64,000 nt of DNA from Torymus aiolomorphi. Its lineage: Eukaryota; Arthropoda; Insecta; Hymenoptera; Torymidae. The notes beneath the pieces were generated by a model that worked only from the letters and a program-made list of their open reading frames with translations, did no database searches and was not told the DNA's origin. Location: NCBI GenBank assembly GCA_036365515.1, contig CM070873.1, positions 262,677,575 to 262,741,574 on the forward strand, read 5' to 3'. This document shows, piece after piece, positions 33,917-44,825 of the stretch. A program made the position numbers and the translations under genes. Positions within the stretch are counted from its first letter, which is position 1, and each line of letters starts with the position of its first letter.

Positions 33917-35502
33917 ACATGATGCTCTCGTGATGTGTGTATACACGCAGAATCGAAACGCCGAAAACTCTTCGCCTTTTTTCATTCGACATAATAGTAA
34001 AAACTTGCGTATAGAATGTGTGAGTGCCATCTATCATCGGGCTTTACCCCGGGCGAATGCGATCACCTGTCGACAGCTACACGATACAACTTTATCAAAA
34101 TATTTTTTGTGTTATATAAAAAATCCTCTAGTTTTTGTTAGACACTCGTACATCCTATATAGCATTTTTTTCAACTGAAAAACACGCTCGACTCGGTTAT
34201 AAAATCAAATTTACTGGTTTCAACAATTCTCTCAACGACGAGCATAAACGAAACAGAAAACAACGATCTATAGGGTCATAAAAACACCAGCACAAGTATA
34301 CAAGTACAGCTGTCGAATAGGAAATTAAGTACACAAAAATCAATGAGGTTGCTGCATAATTACAGAAACGTTTTTTAGGTTAAGATGGGGAACTATTTTG
34401 AGGCGAATGCTCGCGTTCACGTGTGCAGCTCAATCCTTATATTGCATCTCCCGCGCGTTGCCTGTATACAGGGACGCGTGCTGCGCACAACGTGCAGGTA
34501 TATATCTACGCAGTTGCGTAATTCCGCGAAACTATGCTGGAAAGTATTTCAAAAGCTTCGAGCCTGGAACAAGGAGCGAGAGTGGGATAGAGAACGAAAC
34601 AATTCGGAGTCGAGGCGCGAGTGTGCTTTATATTCCACGCTTTCAGTGCCATTGGCCCGAGCGTTTTGGGAGGTGCGCGATCGGCTTCAACCCTTCTATT
34701 AGATTCGCCTACCTACGTACCGGTGACGGTTGCAATATCGATCCTTTTTCAATAAATGAACTTGTGCGCTTCGAGTTGTTTTTGTATCAATAGAAGGAAT
34801 TCATTGAAATTATTAAATGTATAAACTTGCGAAAACACTTTTGAAAATAAGAACAATATTATTGTCATTATTACCTTAATATTTTTAATCAAAATATCTG
34901 GAACCTTAAAAATAATATATTTACCAATCAATTTAAACTGCGATAGGTTATAATAAATGCACGAATTTAATGGTACATCCATTAGCAATCTGCGTTACTG
35001 ATGATTAAAATGAAATGTATCATTTGCTACAGAATTACTTTGATATATTGCGATAGAATGAACTGAATTTCTAATACATACGTTAAAATACTGAAAAATA
35101 GTAACGTATTTATAATTAAAATATTAAAAAATGAGTTTTTGAAAAAACCCTAGAAGCTCCAAATATAGAATTGCTTTTTAAAAATGTTAACTGCATGCAA
35201 ACGAAGAACAATTTACCGTCTCAATACAACTACTACATTACACTCAGATCTCCCCACAAATTGCATTTTTTCGTCTTTTCAGAGAGTTCCGGCATCGTCA
35301 ATGCGAACTGCTTTTCCTCATTGTCGTCCACTTACGACTCTCCGGTGTACTTGGCATTCCCACCTCGTGCGCTCTCGCGCGCGCGAGAATATATTAGAGT
35401 GCATGCTCTCTCTCACACGTGTTGACCTCGGCTACGGCTGCGGCGGCCGAGCAATCATCCTGCTGTATCCTTCTCTTTCTCTTATACAGACGCGTATGTG
35501 CG

Positions 35503-35545
<43 letters not shown>

Positions 35546-35727
35546 TTGCGTATATTTGCTTCTTGTAGTCGCTGCTGCTTCATGACCCTCTAGGGTTCCC
35601 TCTCGCTCTCGCTCTCTCCCGTACTCTGACGTTCCGCTTCGTCATCTTTCGATGCAAATACGCAGCGTACGTGTAGCGTCGTCTGCGCACGCCAAGCCGT
35701 CAAGCAAATTGTATTACCCCTTTCGCT

Positions 35728-35763
<36 letters not shown>

Positions 35764-38323
35764 ACTCTCTCTCTCTCTCACTCATCACTCTTCCGAGGAT
35801 ACGAGAGGGCTTGTCTACCTCGTGTACAGCTTGAGCGGTCATTTGAATGGCATGAAGTGCTAATTTTCATGTTACAGATAAAGTTTTCTTTATCTGAATA
35901 GTAATCGTATATGTAAACAAGTTAAGTTTTTATCGTTTCGCTGTATTTATTAGATTTTTCTGACTCTTTTTGTTGATGTCTTGTTTTGTATATCTAGTTT
36001 TATGCCAATTTATTATTCCATTTTTTCGCTATAACATTTACAATTTTTAAAGTTAGAATCTAAATCATCCGGGCTTTTATCTGTTGTACTTAGTTGCGAA
36101 GTTTCAGCTGATTCTATAAGATGAAATAATGATCTTATAATTAAAACCTCAAGTAGTTTACAACTTCACCATATCGCCACCTTATTTAATACTAATAACT
36201 CACAAAAACTTTTTTCCAATTTTCTAGAACATTTTTAGATTCATCGTTCTAAACTACATTTCTTGTTTCACCATTATCTATCACATAACAGCGGCATCTC
36301 GTCTTCCTAGACAGCCTTCTCAGACCTTGACACCTGCGACACAGCGGGTGGCGTCGACGGTAGGGGGTGGTGGGGGCTCGCAACCGATGCGCGAGTGCGC
36401 GTGATTAATGCGATATACGCGATTACACCGTTCGCCGGATTACATTACGAGATTGCAGCCCGTTCTTCTTGCCGAGCTGTTGCGCCCGCCGCCGACGCTG
36501 TCTAGCTTTTCCCACACCCCCGCATGATCGCTCGCTCGCTCGCTCGCTCGCGCGCGTGGTGTATAAGTATTATACGCGCCCACGTACGTGCTGACGAGGA
36601 GGAAAGGGAAAGTGCAGTAGGCGCTTCCTCGGCAAACTTGGATGCCGCATACGAAATGAAGCGAACGCGCGGCAGTACGTATACCTACTTACACCCCTGC
36701 GCGCGCGCGTGCCCGTAAATGGATCTTTTATAGTTTGCGGCCTCGTCGATCTCTCGCGAGCGCGCGGCCTGTATCAGCTCCCGTCTCGTCGCGTGAGCGT
36801 GGCTTGGGTGGCTAAGTTTTACGGGCGGCAGTAGCGGGTGGTGGTAAAAAGGGGGATGCTGGAAAGAACGACCGACGGGATATTGCGAGAGGGATATGGG
36901 ATTAGCGCATATTAAAATCCATTCGCTTCGATTTATCGTTATCTGGACCTTGCGCTTTGTGTGGAATGACTTTTGTGGCAGCGAGTTAGGGGTTAGTAGT
37001 TTTCGCACCTGCATTTTTGGATGGTTTGAGAAAGGATGTTATATTGTTCTTTCTATTTTACTGTAAAGTTTGGAGTAGTTTGTCTTTATTTTTCACTATT
37101 TTAATTTATTAAACATTTATAGTTATTGGAAGAATAACTATACCAGTCATATTGCAATTTGTCAGATGAGTTTTTACGTTATTATAATTATCGTAAATCA
37201 AATATGCTTTATGCGAAAGTTGAGTTCCTTTATGTATTTAATACCACCAAATTTAGTATTCAATGAATATTAAACGTTAAATATTTAGTCGAATATGTTG
37301 AAAATTTAATAATTAATTTATCTTTTATGATATTCGTTAACATGTAATAACAATAGCGGACTGCATATTGTACAAAATGCACCTTATTATGCATTTTGAT
37401 ATTTCGGCTGATCTTTATTCACGTATACAATGTTTCAAATTATTGTCTCTGTATTATTATTACTCCATAATCAATAAAGTTCATTATTAATTCAGCATTA
37501 CACTCCGTATACGCCCATCAATAATTACATAAAAGCAAAATACTTTTCCAGCGACTACTTTTACGTACACCATGAAAAAAATTCAAAATTACCGGACAGG
37601 GCTGTTGCAAAAAAATGCAGCAACAGACCCGAAAATGCGCAAAACCGCCAGTCTATATTTTCCACGTACACCACACCTACAAGTCCCGCTCGCGTTTGCT
37701 CACCTTAAAATATTTTTTGTCGGCCACGCTCGGTATTAAAAAAAGAAAGGGAATAAAAGTCCGAGCTTATATACCAGCACTAGCACCGGCGGCGGTGGGT
37801 CATCCGCGAAACAGGGCGCACACGATGCGCGGGCGTGTGTAAATGCTGCAGCAGTAGCAGTGGCCGGTCTAAGCGAATCTCTCTCTCTCTCTTTCTCTCG
37901 CGCTGCATATTTCTAATTTTTGCACGCGGCCCCTGCTGGCACGGTCCGATTGACGCGGCGCATTCAAAGGCTGCCGCCACCACTGCCGCCGCAGTAGAGG
38001 GAAATTTTTGAATGCCCCGGAAGGGCGGAGGAGGAGGAACGTCGCTGCCGCCTCCACCGTAAGATTCGCCAAGCACAGAAATAGGTCGTTTCTTTCGGGT
38101 GGCGCTCGGATGGAAGGACCCGCCTGTACGTGTATGCGGCGTATAATGCGGAATATCAAAGGCCTGGCTGCATGGGCGGCTGTGCGCTCGGCCTGTATCG
38201 ACGGAGGAGGTTAAGAACGCTTGCTCATTGCAATCGTAACCAAAAGTACGCCGAGTCGAACGCCGTACGCCTAGCGCTTTCTTGGGTCTCCCCACTCTCA
38301 AAATTTCACGCGAGACTGTACAC
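33191..38323. other. Intergenic with microsatellites
   Basis: Holds (CT)n at 33874-33913, (GT)n at 35505-35543, CT tracts at 35731-35780 and 37881-37899, (TCGC)n at about 36529-36550, and AT-rich DNA at 34790-35170, 35840-36260 and 37020-37620. The larger frames (34398-34793 plus, 37780-38301 minus) start at non-ATG codons or are CpG-driven, overlap frames on the other strand and lack motifs. No gene is supported. Confidence 0.55.
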
Positions 38324-39585
38324 GTAGGGGAAGGCGGGGCATGACGTGTCAGGTAGGTAAGTTTGGCACCCTCATATTTTTAATATTAATGAATGCAAAA
38401 AATGTAATTTTTATGTAAACCTAATTAGATATGCTTTTAGAATTTTCCTCGATACTTTTGAGATTATAGATAATGTTTAACATTTAATTTAATAAGATTG
38501 AAAATCGGTGCTTAGAAACAAGGTTGACTTCATTTTTAAGTCGCTTGGAGCAACTAGAAAATGATTTTTTTCTAAATGAGACCAAACCTATTTGATAGTT
38601 TCAACATTTATCTTTCAAGCCCTGTTTTTGTTTTTTTCAGAAAATCTTTATAAATAATATAATTAAAAAATGAAAATGGTATTAAAATGGGGCATGACGT
38701 GGCACCCTGGCGGGGCACGCGTGGCACACTCGGGCGTATCAGTGCGCTGCGGCGGCCGCCGAGCGAAGTGATGTAACCTACAAACCAAAAACGGAGCAAG
38801 ATGGGTTAACAACTACGCAGTGCAATAATTTAGTTTTAAGTAGTTTTTAGTTTCAATTATTACATTAATAAGTAAATAACGATTATTTCGACTGCGTATT
38901 AAGTTATATTTAGAGTAGAAAAAAGCCACTTGAAGACTTAAACACAAATCAGCTTGATTTATCCATTGTTAATAATAATTCAGCTTCCGTAAATAATGAA
39001 AATTACTTTAGAGAAGTAATACCTGAAGAATCAATTGTAGATACTCAAACTGCCTTTTTCAATGGTCAGGTAGTTCAAATATGCTACATAGATGAAAATG
39101 ATGCGAAATCTTTAAATTTAAACTTATTGTAATAATAATTCATATATCATTTATTAAAATGTAATAATTTATTTTAAAATAAACATTGTTATGTTCCTTA
39201 ATAAAAATAAAATTTTAAATTTTCAATAGACTGATTAATTATTTGATTTTTGAAAATTTTATTATGGCATAATTATTAAAGTATTAATTACTGGAAAAAA
39301 GAATTGAAAAATACCTATAGTAAAATATTAAATTTGACCGTGCCATGCGTGCCCCGTCGGGTGCCACAATCCACCCGCTGGTGGGGCACGTAGAGCATTT
39401 TTTTCAGAATTTCTTTTCTGTATTTTATCAATAATTAAAAGAAAATGAAAAAAAGTTACTAGTTTATTTTATTTTATTTTTTTCTGATCTAATTATTTCG
39501 TTTTTGTACATTTTGAAATAATACACGGTTTAGTTGTTATTTTTAATCAAAGTTAGGGTGTCACACGTGCCCCGCCCTCCCCTAC
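38324..39585 (+). mobile_element. TIR DNA transposon, internally deleted, about 1.26 kb
   Basis: The ends are inverted repeats GTAGGGGAAGGCGGGGCA and GTAGGGGAGGGCGGGGCA, extended by CGTGTCA/CGTGTGACA. Related words occur inside near 38690-38730 (GGGGCATGACGTGGCACC, GGGGCACGCGTGGCAC) and 39340-39390 (GTGCCCCGTCGGGTGCCAC, GGGGCACG), as subterminal repeats. One coding exon remains inside. The superfamily is not assigned; the target duplication is unclear (ACAC left, ACAT right). Confidence 0.75.
38914..39132 (+). pseudogene. Terminal exon remnant of the transposon's own gene
   Basis: A 72-codon open stretch follows a good splice acceptor (TTATATTTAG at 38904-38913) and ends in TAA at 39130-39132. 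AATAAA signals follow at about 39179 and 39201. The encoded peptide is acidic and Asn/Leu-rich (for example DLNTNQLDLSIVNNNSASVN, then YFREVIPEESIVDTQ and VVQICYIDENDAKSLNLNLL). It has no ATG of its own, so it looks like the last exon of a transposon protein whose upstream exons are deleted. The protein family is not recognised. Confidence 0.5.
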
Positions 39586-39714
39586 ACATGGCGCCGCTTC
39601 ATCGGTGTGTACATTCACATCGAAGCGCTCCGTCTGTGTAGAACACGCGTAGCGTGCGGGCACGCCATTGGTTTGTTTACACGCACACAAGGACACGCGC
39701 GGCCGAAGTTACCT

Positions 39715-39965
39715 ACTTTAAACAACTGTATCTCGAAAACGGTGCTGCTAGGCTTTCTGGATTTTGGAGAGCTTATTTAAAATATCATCATTAGTAAAAT
39801 ATCTCTTTTTCGTTCAATTCTATAGAAAACTTTTGGCGTTATTAATGAAAACGTTAATTTTTTCACGACTTTTTCATGAGACACCGTATTAAATTGTCTA
39901 ACTTTGATAGCTTATATATGATGAACGGTGTTGCTAGGCTTTCTGAAGTTTGCAGATGTTGCACA
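39715..39965. repeat. Diverged direct duplication
   Basis: AACGGTGCTGCTAGGCTTTC at about 39739 and AACGGTGTTGCTAGGCTTTC at about 39925 lie about 186 bases apart, each followed by TGGA/TGAA and GTTTGCAG-like or TTTTGGAG-like words. Probably part of an old dispersed repeat; non-coding. Confidence 0.6.
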
Positions 39966-40456
39966 TAATAACAATAAGAATCTACCCTGCAAGTTTCATA
40001 AGATTCTATAGAAACTCATTTTGTGAGCAAGCGTCCTTAATTGATGCTGCTGCTCTGCGACGTGTGTGGTGAAGATACTAATATAGATGTGTCGTTGGAT
40101 AAAATGGATGTTGGGATGGCTCGTATGCTCCTTTTCCTGGGCTTTCCTTGGACGTTGCTGGTTTTCCTCGAGAGAGGCACCTTTTGTCATATGAGACTGT
40201 TGAGGTATTAATTTACCTTTTAACGTGCCAATGTCTTTTAGGATAAACTATATATTCGTTAAGGTGGTTCTCTATGGGTTTATATGGGTCTAAGATATAA
40301 AATATTTTTTAAGGAATTCGTCTCATATTGCATAATACGATACGGTATAGTAGAATAAGACAAGTAGTCAAGTCACGGAAACAAATTTTTTTAACAAAAT
40401 TTCAGTATTTATAGAATAGATATCATCAATTTGGAAAGATACAGGCAATTGTTTAA

Positions 40457-41092
40457 CTCTTTAACTGCGGCACCTTTTTCCTGGTAATAATATCAAACAG
40501 TTCTCATCACATCCAAACGTTTTCGGGGTCGCTGATTTCAAATCTGAAGTCGAAATTTAAAAATTCAAATAGGCTGATCCAATATGGCGGACACATTTAT
40601 GAAAATTCGTAGATTTTTCACAAAAATTATTATACAGGGATTTTCGGAGTCGCTGATAACGAAAAAAAATCAAATTTTAGACAATTATCATGTATAATAG
40701 AGGAATATATCAATTTTTAGTCTGAAAATCGTATTTTTGCACAATATTTTGTTATAAAAAAATAATAACAATATGCATGTTGCAATTTTGACAATACATG
40801 GTTTTCTTTATCATGTTTAGAATCTAAAACTATGATTTAGAAATTCATTTACATCCCAGGAGCTTCAGGGACGAATTAATTTGAAAAAAGCGACATTTTC
40901 ATCTATGTTTATTTAATAACAATTGCAAAATGCATAATTGTTGTAAAAATTGTATAGTATTGTTTAGATAAAACATGAATAAGTATAGAAAAACTTATTT
41001 CGTATTGATACGACATCATAGACCTGAGTTATAACTAAAAAATCGAAAAAATTCTGGGGGGTAGTATATACTTCCCACTGCCAGTTAAAGGG
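40457..41092. mobile_element. piggyBac-like MITE
   Basis: Flanked by TTAA at 40453-40456 and 41093-41096. The ends read CTCTTTAACTGCGGCA and, inverted, CCCTTTAACTGGCAGTG. A TTAA target site with CCCTTT-type ends is characteristic of piggyBac-superfamily elements. The 636-bp interior is AT-rich and non-coding. Confidence 0.75.
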
Positions 41093-41102
41093 TTAACTGA
41101 AT

Positions 41103-41803
41103 TTAAGGTGGTTCTATGGGCAGATAAATAGTACTTAAATATAAAATATTCTACAATGAATTGTTCTGATACTGCAAAGTGAGAACCCATATAGCAGCTT
41201 GGACCGGCACTTTAAGTTACGGAAAAAATTTTTGTAACGAAATTTCAGTACTAATAAAGTAGATTCGTTAATGTAAAAAAATGATACAACAAATCGATTT
41301 AATCTTTTTCATTTTTGCTTCAATTTGAATTTTTAAAGACTCACTTTTATCTCTCTTGGATTTCATTACGAGGTATCGTGGATCAAATTAATAAATTTTT
41401 TAAACCTGAAGAGTTACAGGCGATTGTTTATCAAGTTTTGTACGACTTTGGTATGAATTCGAGCCAAACTTGATAAACTATTGCCTGTAACTTTTAAGGT
41501 TTTAAAAATTTTTTAATTTGATCCACGATATCTCGTAATGAAATCCAACAAAGATGAAAATGAGCCGTTAAACATTGAAATTGAAGCAAAAATGAAAAAG
41601 ATTAAAGCGATTTGTTGCATCATTTTTTTTACATTGACGATATTTACTTTGTTAGTACTGAAATTTCGTTAAAAAATTTTTTTTTCCGTAACTTAAAGTA
41701 CTGGTCTATGATACTATATGGGTTCTCACTTTGCAGTATCAGAACAATTCATTGTAGAATATTTTATAATTAAGTACTATATCTGCCCATAAAACCACCT
41801 TAA
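41103..41803. mobile_element. Inner copy of the TTAA-bounded foldback family
   Basis: TTAAGGTGGTTCTATGGGCA (41103) and its inverse ending at 41803 bound an almost perfect palindrome of about 700 bp. Arm landmarks include CAATGAATTGTTCTGATACT, AACGAAATTTCAGTACTAA and CGATTGTTTATCAAG with inverse partners. The turn is at about 41440-41465. It is the same family as the outer copy and sits inside it. Confidence 0.9.
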
Positions 41804-42480
41804 CGAATTCATGTCCGATTCGTACAAAACTTAATAAACAATTGCCTGTAACTTTCCGGGTTTTAAACATTTTTTAATTTTGTTCCACGATATCCCCTAA
41901 TTAAATTTTACAAAGATAAGAATTGAGCCTTTCCAAATTAAAATCGGAGCAAGTTCTTACCATGTTTCTTACCATGCAATATGAAAACAATTTATTACAG
42001 GATATCTTATATTTTAGATCTCTATAAACCCGTAGAACCACCTTAAGTGAATGTCATTTTGAACAATATCGGTAAACAATTTTATACTTCTATTTGTAAA
42101 TTTTTACAAAAAACATTGTATATCAATACATTAAATAGTGTGTGTCTAAGGTGAAAAAGTTAGCTTATCAATTGACGTAATAATTTATGACTTTGCATTA
42201 AATAGTCGTGTCAAAGCATAATTCAACAAGTTTTTTTAGAATAAAACTGTACCTGCAATGAATGTCTTCTTTCATACTTTTACGATGTTTTAAAATAGAT
42301 TATTTAATGTCTTGTTGTAACGCTCAACATTATTTTAAAAATGTTTTATTATACTGTATTGATTTGACTTTTATTTAGATGTATATCTATTGATGTATGG
42401 ATGCCTTTGTACAATGATGAATGATAGAATTTACAATATGTGTATAAAAATATGATTTATCTCTGTTAAAAATATTTGAC

Positions 42481-42865
42481 TTAATCGTCTGGTTCAGTTA
42501 ATACTGATGGAGGTTCGGCACCCATACCCATGAAAAGTTTCAAATACATATTGATTAGCCAGAGGCAAGCGGCAGACGCGTATTTGTCGATAGTATCTGC
42601 CACGAGAAAATGATAATATCTGAATCTGTTGAAGTAGTATTTTACCGCTTCCCAATTGCTTTCGAATTCTTTAACCTCTTTTACAGTCTTATTTTCTTCA
42701 ATCGTTTCCTTTACAACGCTATCATTTTCTTCAGAACTTTCTTCAGTAACTGAAAACAAAATATATCAATTTTCCGGTATTTTACAGTGCACACAAAAAC
42801 TTTTGCAAACTCGAAGAAACCATACCTTTCCTTTGTCCCATTTCAGAGTCGCTTTTATCTGTCAT
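42481..42865 (-). CDS. Uncharacterised 102-residue acidic/aromatic protein, two coding exons
   Basis: Exon 1 is 42826-42865 (ATG at 42863-42865, 13 codons plus one base). The intron 42750-42825 is 76 bases with GTATGG donor and TTTTCAG acceptor. Exon 2 is 42481-42749, ending TAA. Together they give 309 nt, 102 residues plus stop, with matching phase. Seen: an acidic Glu/Ser/Lys-rich N-terminus (residues 3-44), an aromatic basic block KYYFNRFRYYHFLV (50-63), a hydrophobic segment of about 20 residues (71-90, including CLWLINMYLKLF) that could be a membrane anchor, and an acidic tail. There is no signal peptide. An AATAAA in gene sense lies at the complement of 42370-42375, about 105 bases after the stop. 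No family is recognised and function is unknown. The transcript is also AT-rich like its surroundings. Confidence 0.75.
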
Positions 42866-43948
42866 TTTTTTGCGCTAACTGAAACACCTGTCGGAACAAA
42901 AACATACAATTGTTGAAACTTTTTACAGAGTAAAAAATATATATTTTTGCGATAGCCATGCGTATTGTGTGATAAATATGAATTTAACATGCAGTGATAA
43001 AAATGGAAAAGCGAGCTGTCATCGATAAATCATTTAGAAAAACGTTTGTGTCATTCGTTGCAGCGGCGTGAAAAATTGGTTTCAGTTAACATTAAAAACA
43101 ATGAAAGCGCTTATAAAAGCAAACTGATTAAGTATATATTTTCAGCAAGAAAAGTCGTTCCGATAAAGAAAAAAAAGAGCTTTTATTGTATAATGGCACA
43201 ACCGGAGAACGATAACACGAACCGTAGCCGCACTACTGCTCAAGCACGACACACGACGTACGTTGATAGTTTCGGTACTATACAACATCCTCGTTGTACC
43301 TATAACGGCAAGCTTATCGCTCGCTCCTTTGAGCGACGTATTTATGAATCTGCAAAAATCCGCACGCGGGTGCGGAACCAATACATACGCGAAAGCGAGC
43401 GAACGAACGAAGAAAAATGAAAAAGTACGCGGGGGGGGCGTTAGCGCCCGCGCACGTGACTCGAGTGCGACGACGGGGATTCCTCCGGTGATTTGTTCGT
43501 TCCGGCTCTTTTTTCGCGGATCGGGACGACACTTTGTTTTCACCTATTTTTGGGTATAGCACGTGCGATAAGCGGCCGCACAGCCGCGCCGGCGCGTACG
43601 CCGCTACGATTATCTTAGTTTTTACGGGGGCACACTGCATGGTCTCGTAAAACCGACCGTTGCCGTCTGTCTTTTTCCTCATGCCAACGTCAATTTCGAA
43701 AGTGACGCAGTTGCGACTTTCATGTGATTAATTGTTTTCGGCAAGCATTTGAGGCATATTGTGCCGTGAGATAATATTTAGAAAGTAAGTACGGGATGAG
43801 GAAAAAACTTTTGTCTTTATTGTGGACAAGATAAGGAAATATATTTGAGAATCAATAAGTTCATTATCTTTTGCGAAATGTGTATAATTATATTGTCTTG
43901 TGTAAACACAAGGCAAATCGTGGCAGTTCATTATAAAAATTAATAACG
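42866..43948. other. Upstream region of the 102-residue gene
   Basis: No TATA box at convincing spacing. A CAG at about 42876 upstream of the ATG could mark a 5' UTR splice acceptor. A plus-strand ATG frame at 43193-43420 (MAQPENDNTNRSRTTAQ...) is divergent to the gene but has no recognised family and overlaps opposite-strand frames. CpG-rich at 43320-43650. Confidence 0.35.
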
Positions 43949-44034
43949 TTTTCGCCATACCCTGGCCGAAAGTGCCACATTCCCGTCCGGCTCAAAAACG
44001 GGAATATGGTGTTTTCGGCCCGGGTATGGCGAAA
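43949..44034. repeat. Hairpin, about 38-bp arms
   Basis: TTTTCGCCATACCCTGGCCG at 43949 pairs with the inverse ending at 44034 (CGGCCCGGGTATGGCGAAAA), with a few mismatches and an 11-base loop. It directly abuts the AATAGT-family MITE. Confidence 0.85.
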
Positions 44035-44136
44035 AATAGTATACGCACCACGGGAGTAAAATTCGGCTCGGGTGGCAATTTACACGAGCTGTGGACTGTC
44101 CAAGTTTTTTCCTCCCATGGTGCGTAATATACTATT
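44035..44136. mobile_element. AATAGT-family MITE, complete 102-bp copy
   Basis: Ends AATAGTATACGCACCACGGG and, inverted, AATAGTATATTACGCACCAT with GGGAG following. The inner sequence GGCAATTTACACGAGCTG is shared with the copy at 29851. No coding sequence. Target duplication not clear. Confidence 0.85.
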
Positions 44137-44741
44137 TTGCCTGTAGCTAATATTTTAGTAACATTTTTCGTTATATATATGTATATGTGTGTACTTCTAT
44201 TCGTATAGAACGAATGTATTTTCTTAATAAATAAAGAAAAAACAAATATATTTTGTTTATTTGGATTATTGTAAAGAACCTTTTTAGATTAAACACAGAA
44301 AATAAGATTGAATCTGGGTATTCCCAGTAATGCGAACCTGTTCATTTATTTTCCTCGTGTAGTGTTCTCGGAAATTATTGGATTTTGCTTTATTTAAGTG
44401 GAATATTTTAAGTACATATGTTTTGCAACTTTATTGTATTTTTAATTGAGCTACAACATTGTATAGTCTTGTTAATTTAGAACAACTATTTAGTATTAAA
44501 AACATTATACGAAACTTATGCTTTCTACATGTTTCGGTCAGGGAAACGTGCGCCGGTTATTACAGTGGACGTCACGTGTAACTAAGAGTACTTGAAGTTG
44601 TAATACCATACCAGAGATCTAGCACTTAAATTTGTACTAAGCCATAAAAGTTAATTAAATTTTTCCATTTTAATAGCCAAAATCAATGATACTGTAACAT
44701 CAATTACGTCTGTTTTCGTATTTACTCAGAAAGTTATCAAT

Positions 44742-44825
<84 letters not shown>

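Larger units (their letters stand above)
40259..42046. mobile_element. Outer copy of a TTAA-bounded foldback family
   Basis: The left end TTAAGGTGGTTCTCTATGGG (40259) and right end, inverted, TTAAGGTGGTTCTACGGG (42046) are both bounded by TTAA. The arms continue with GATCTAA/GGTCTAAGATATAA-like and ATATTGCAT words on both sides. TACAGGCAATTGTTTA at about 40440 has an inverted partner at about 41842-41857. Two other elements interrupt its centre. No coding sequence. Confidence 0.8.

Noticed and set aside
34398..34793. 131-codon plus-strand frame, overlapping a 105-codon frame starting at 34385
   Set aside because: The longer frame begins at TTG, two frames overlap, and no motif or splice structure was found.
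37780..38301. 173-codon minus-strand frame
   Set aside because: Composition is driven by CpG and CT tracts, three overlapping frames exist on both strands, and no domain or exon signals were seen.
43193..43420. ATG-initiated plus-strand frame divergent to the 102-residue gene
   Set aside because: No recognised motif, overlaps several opposite-strand frames and has no splice or poly(A) support; kept only as a remark.
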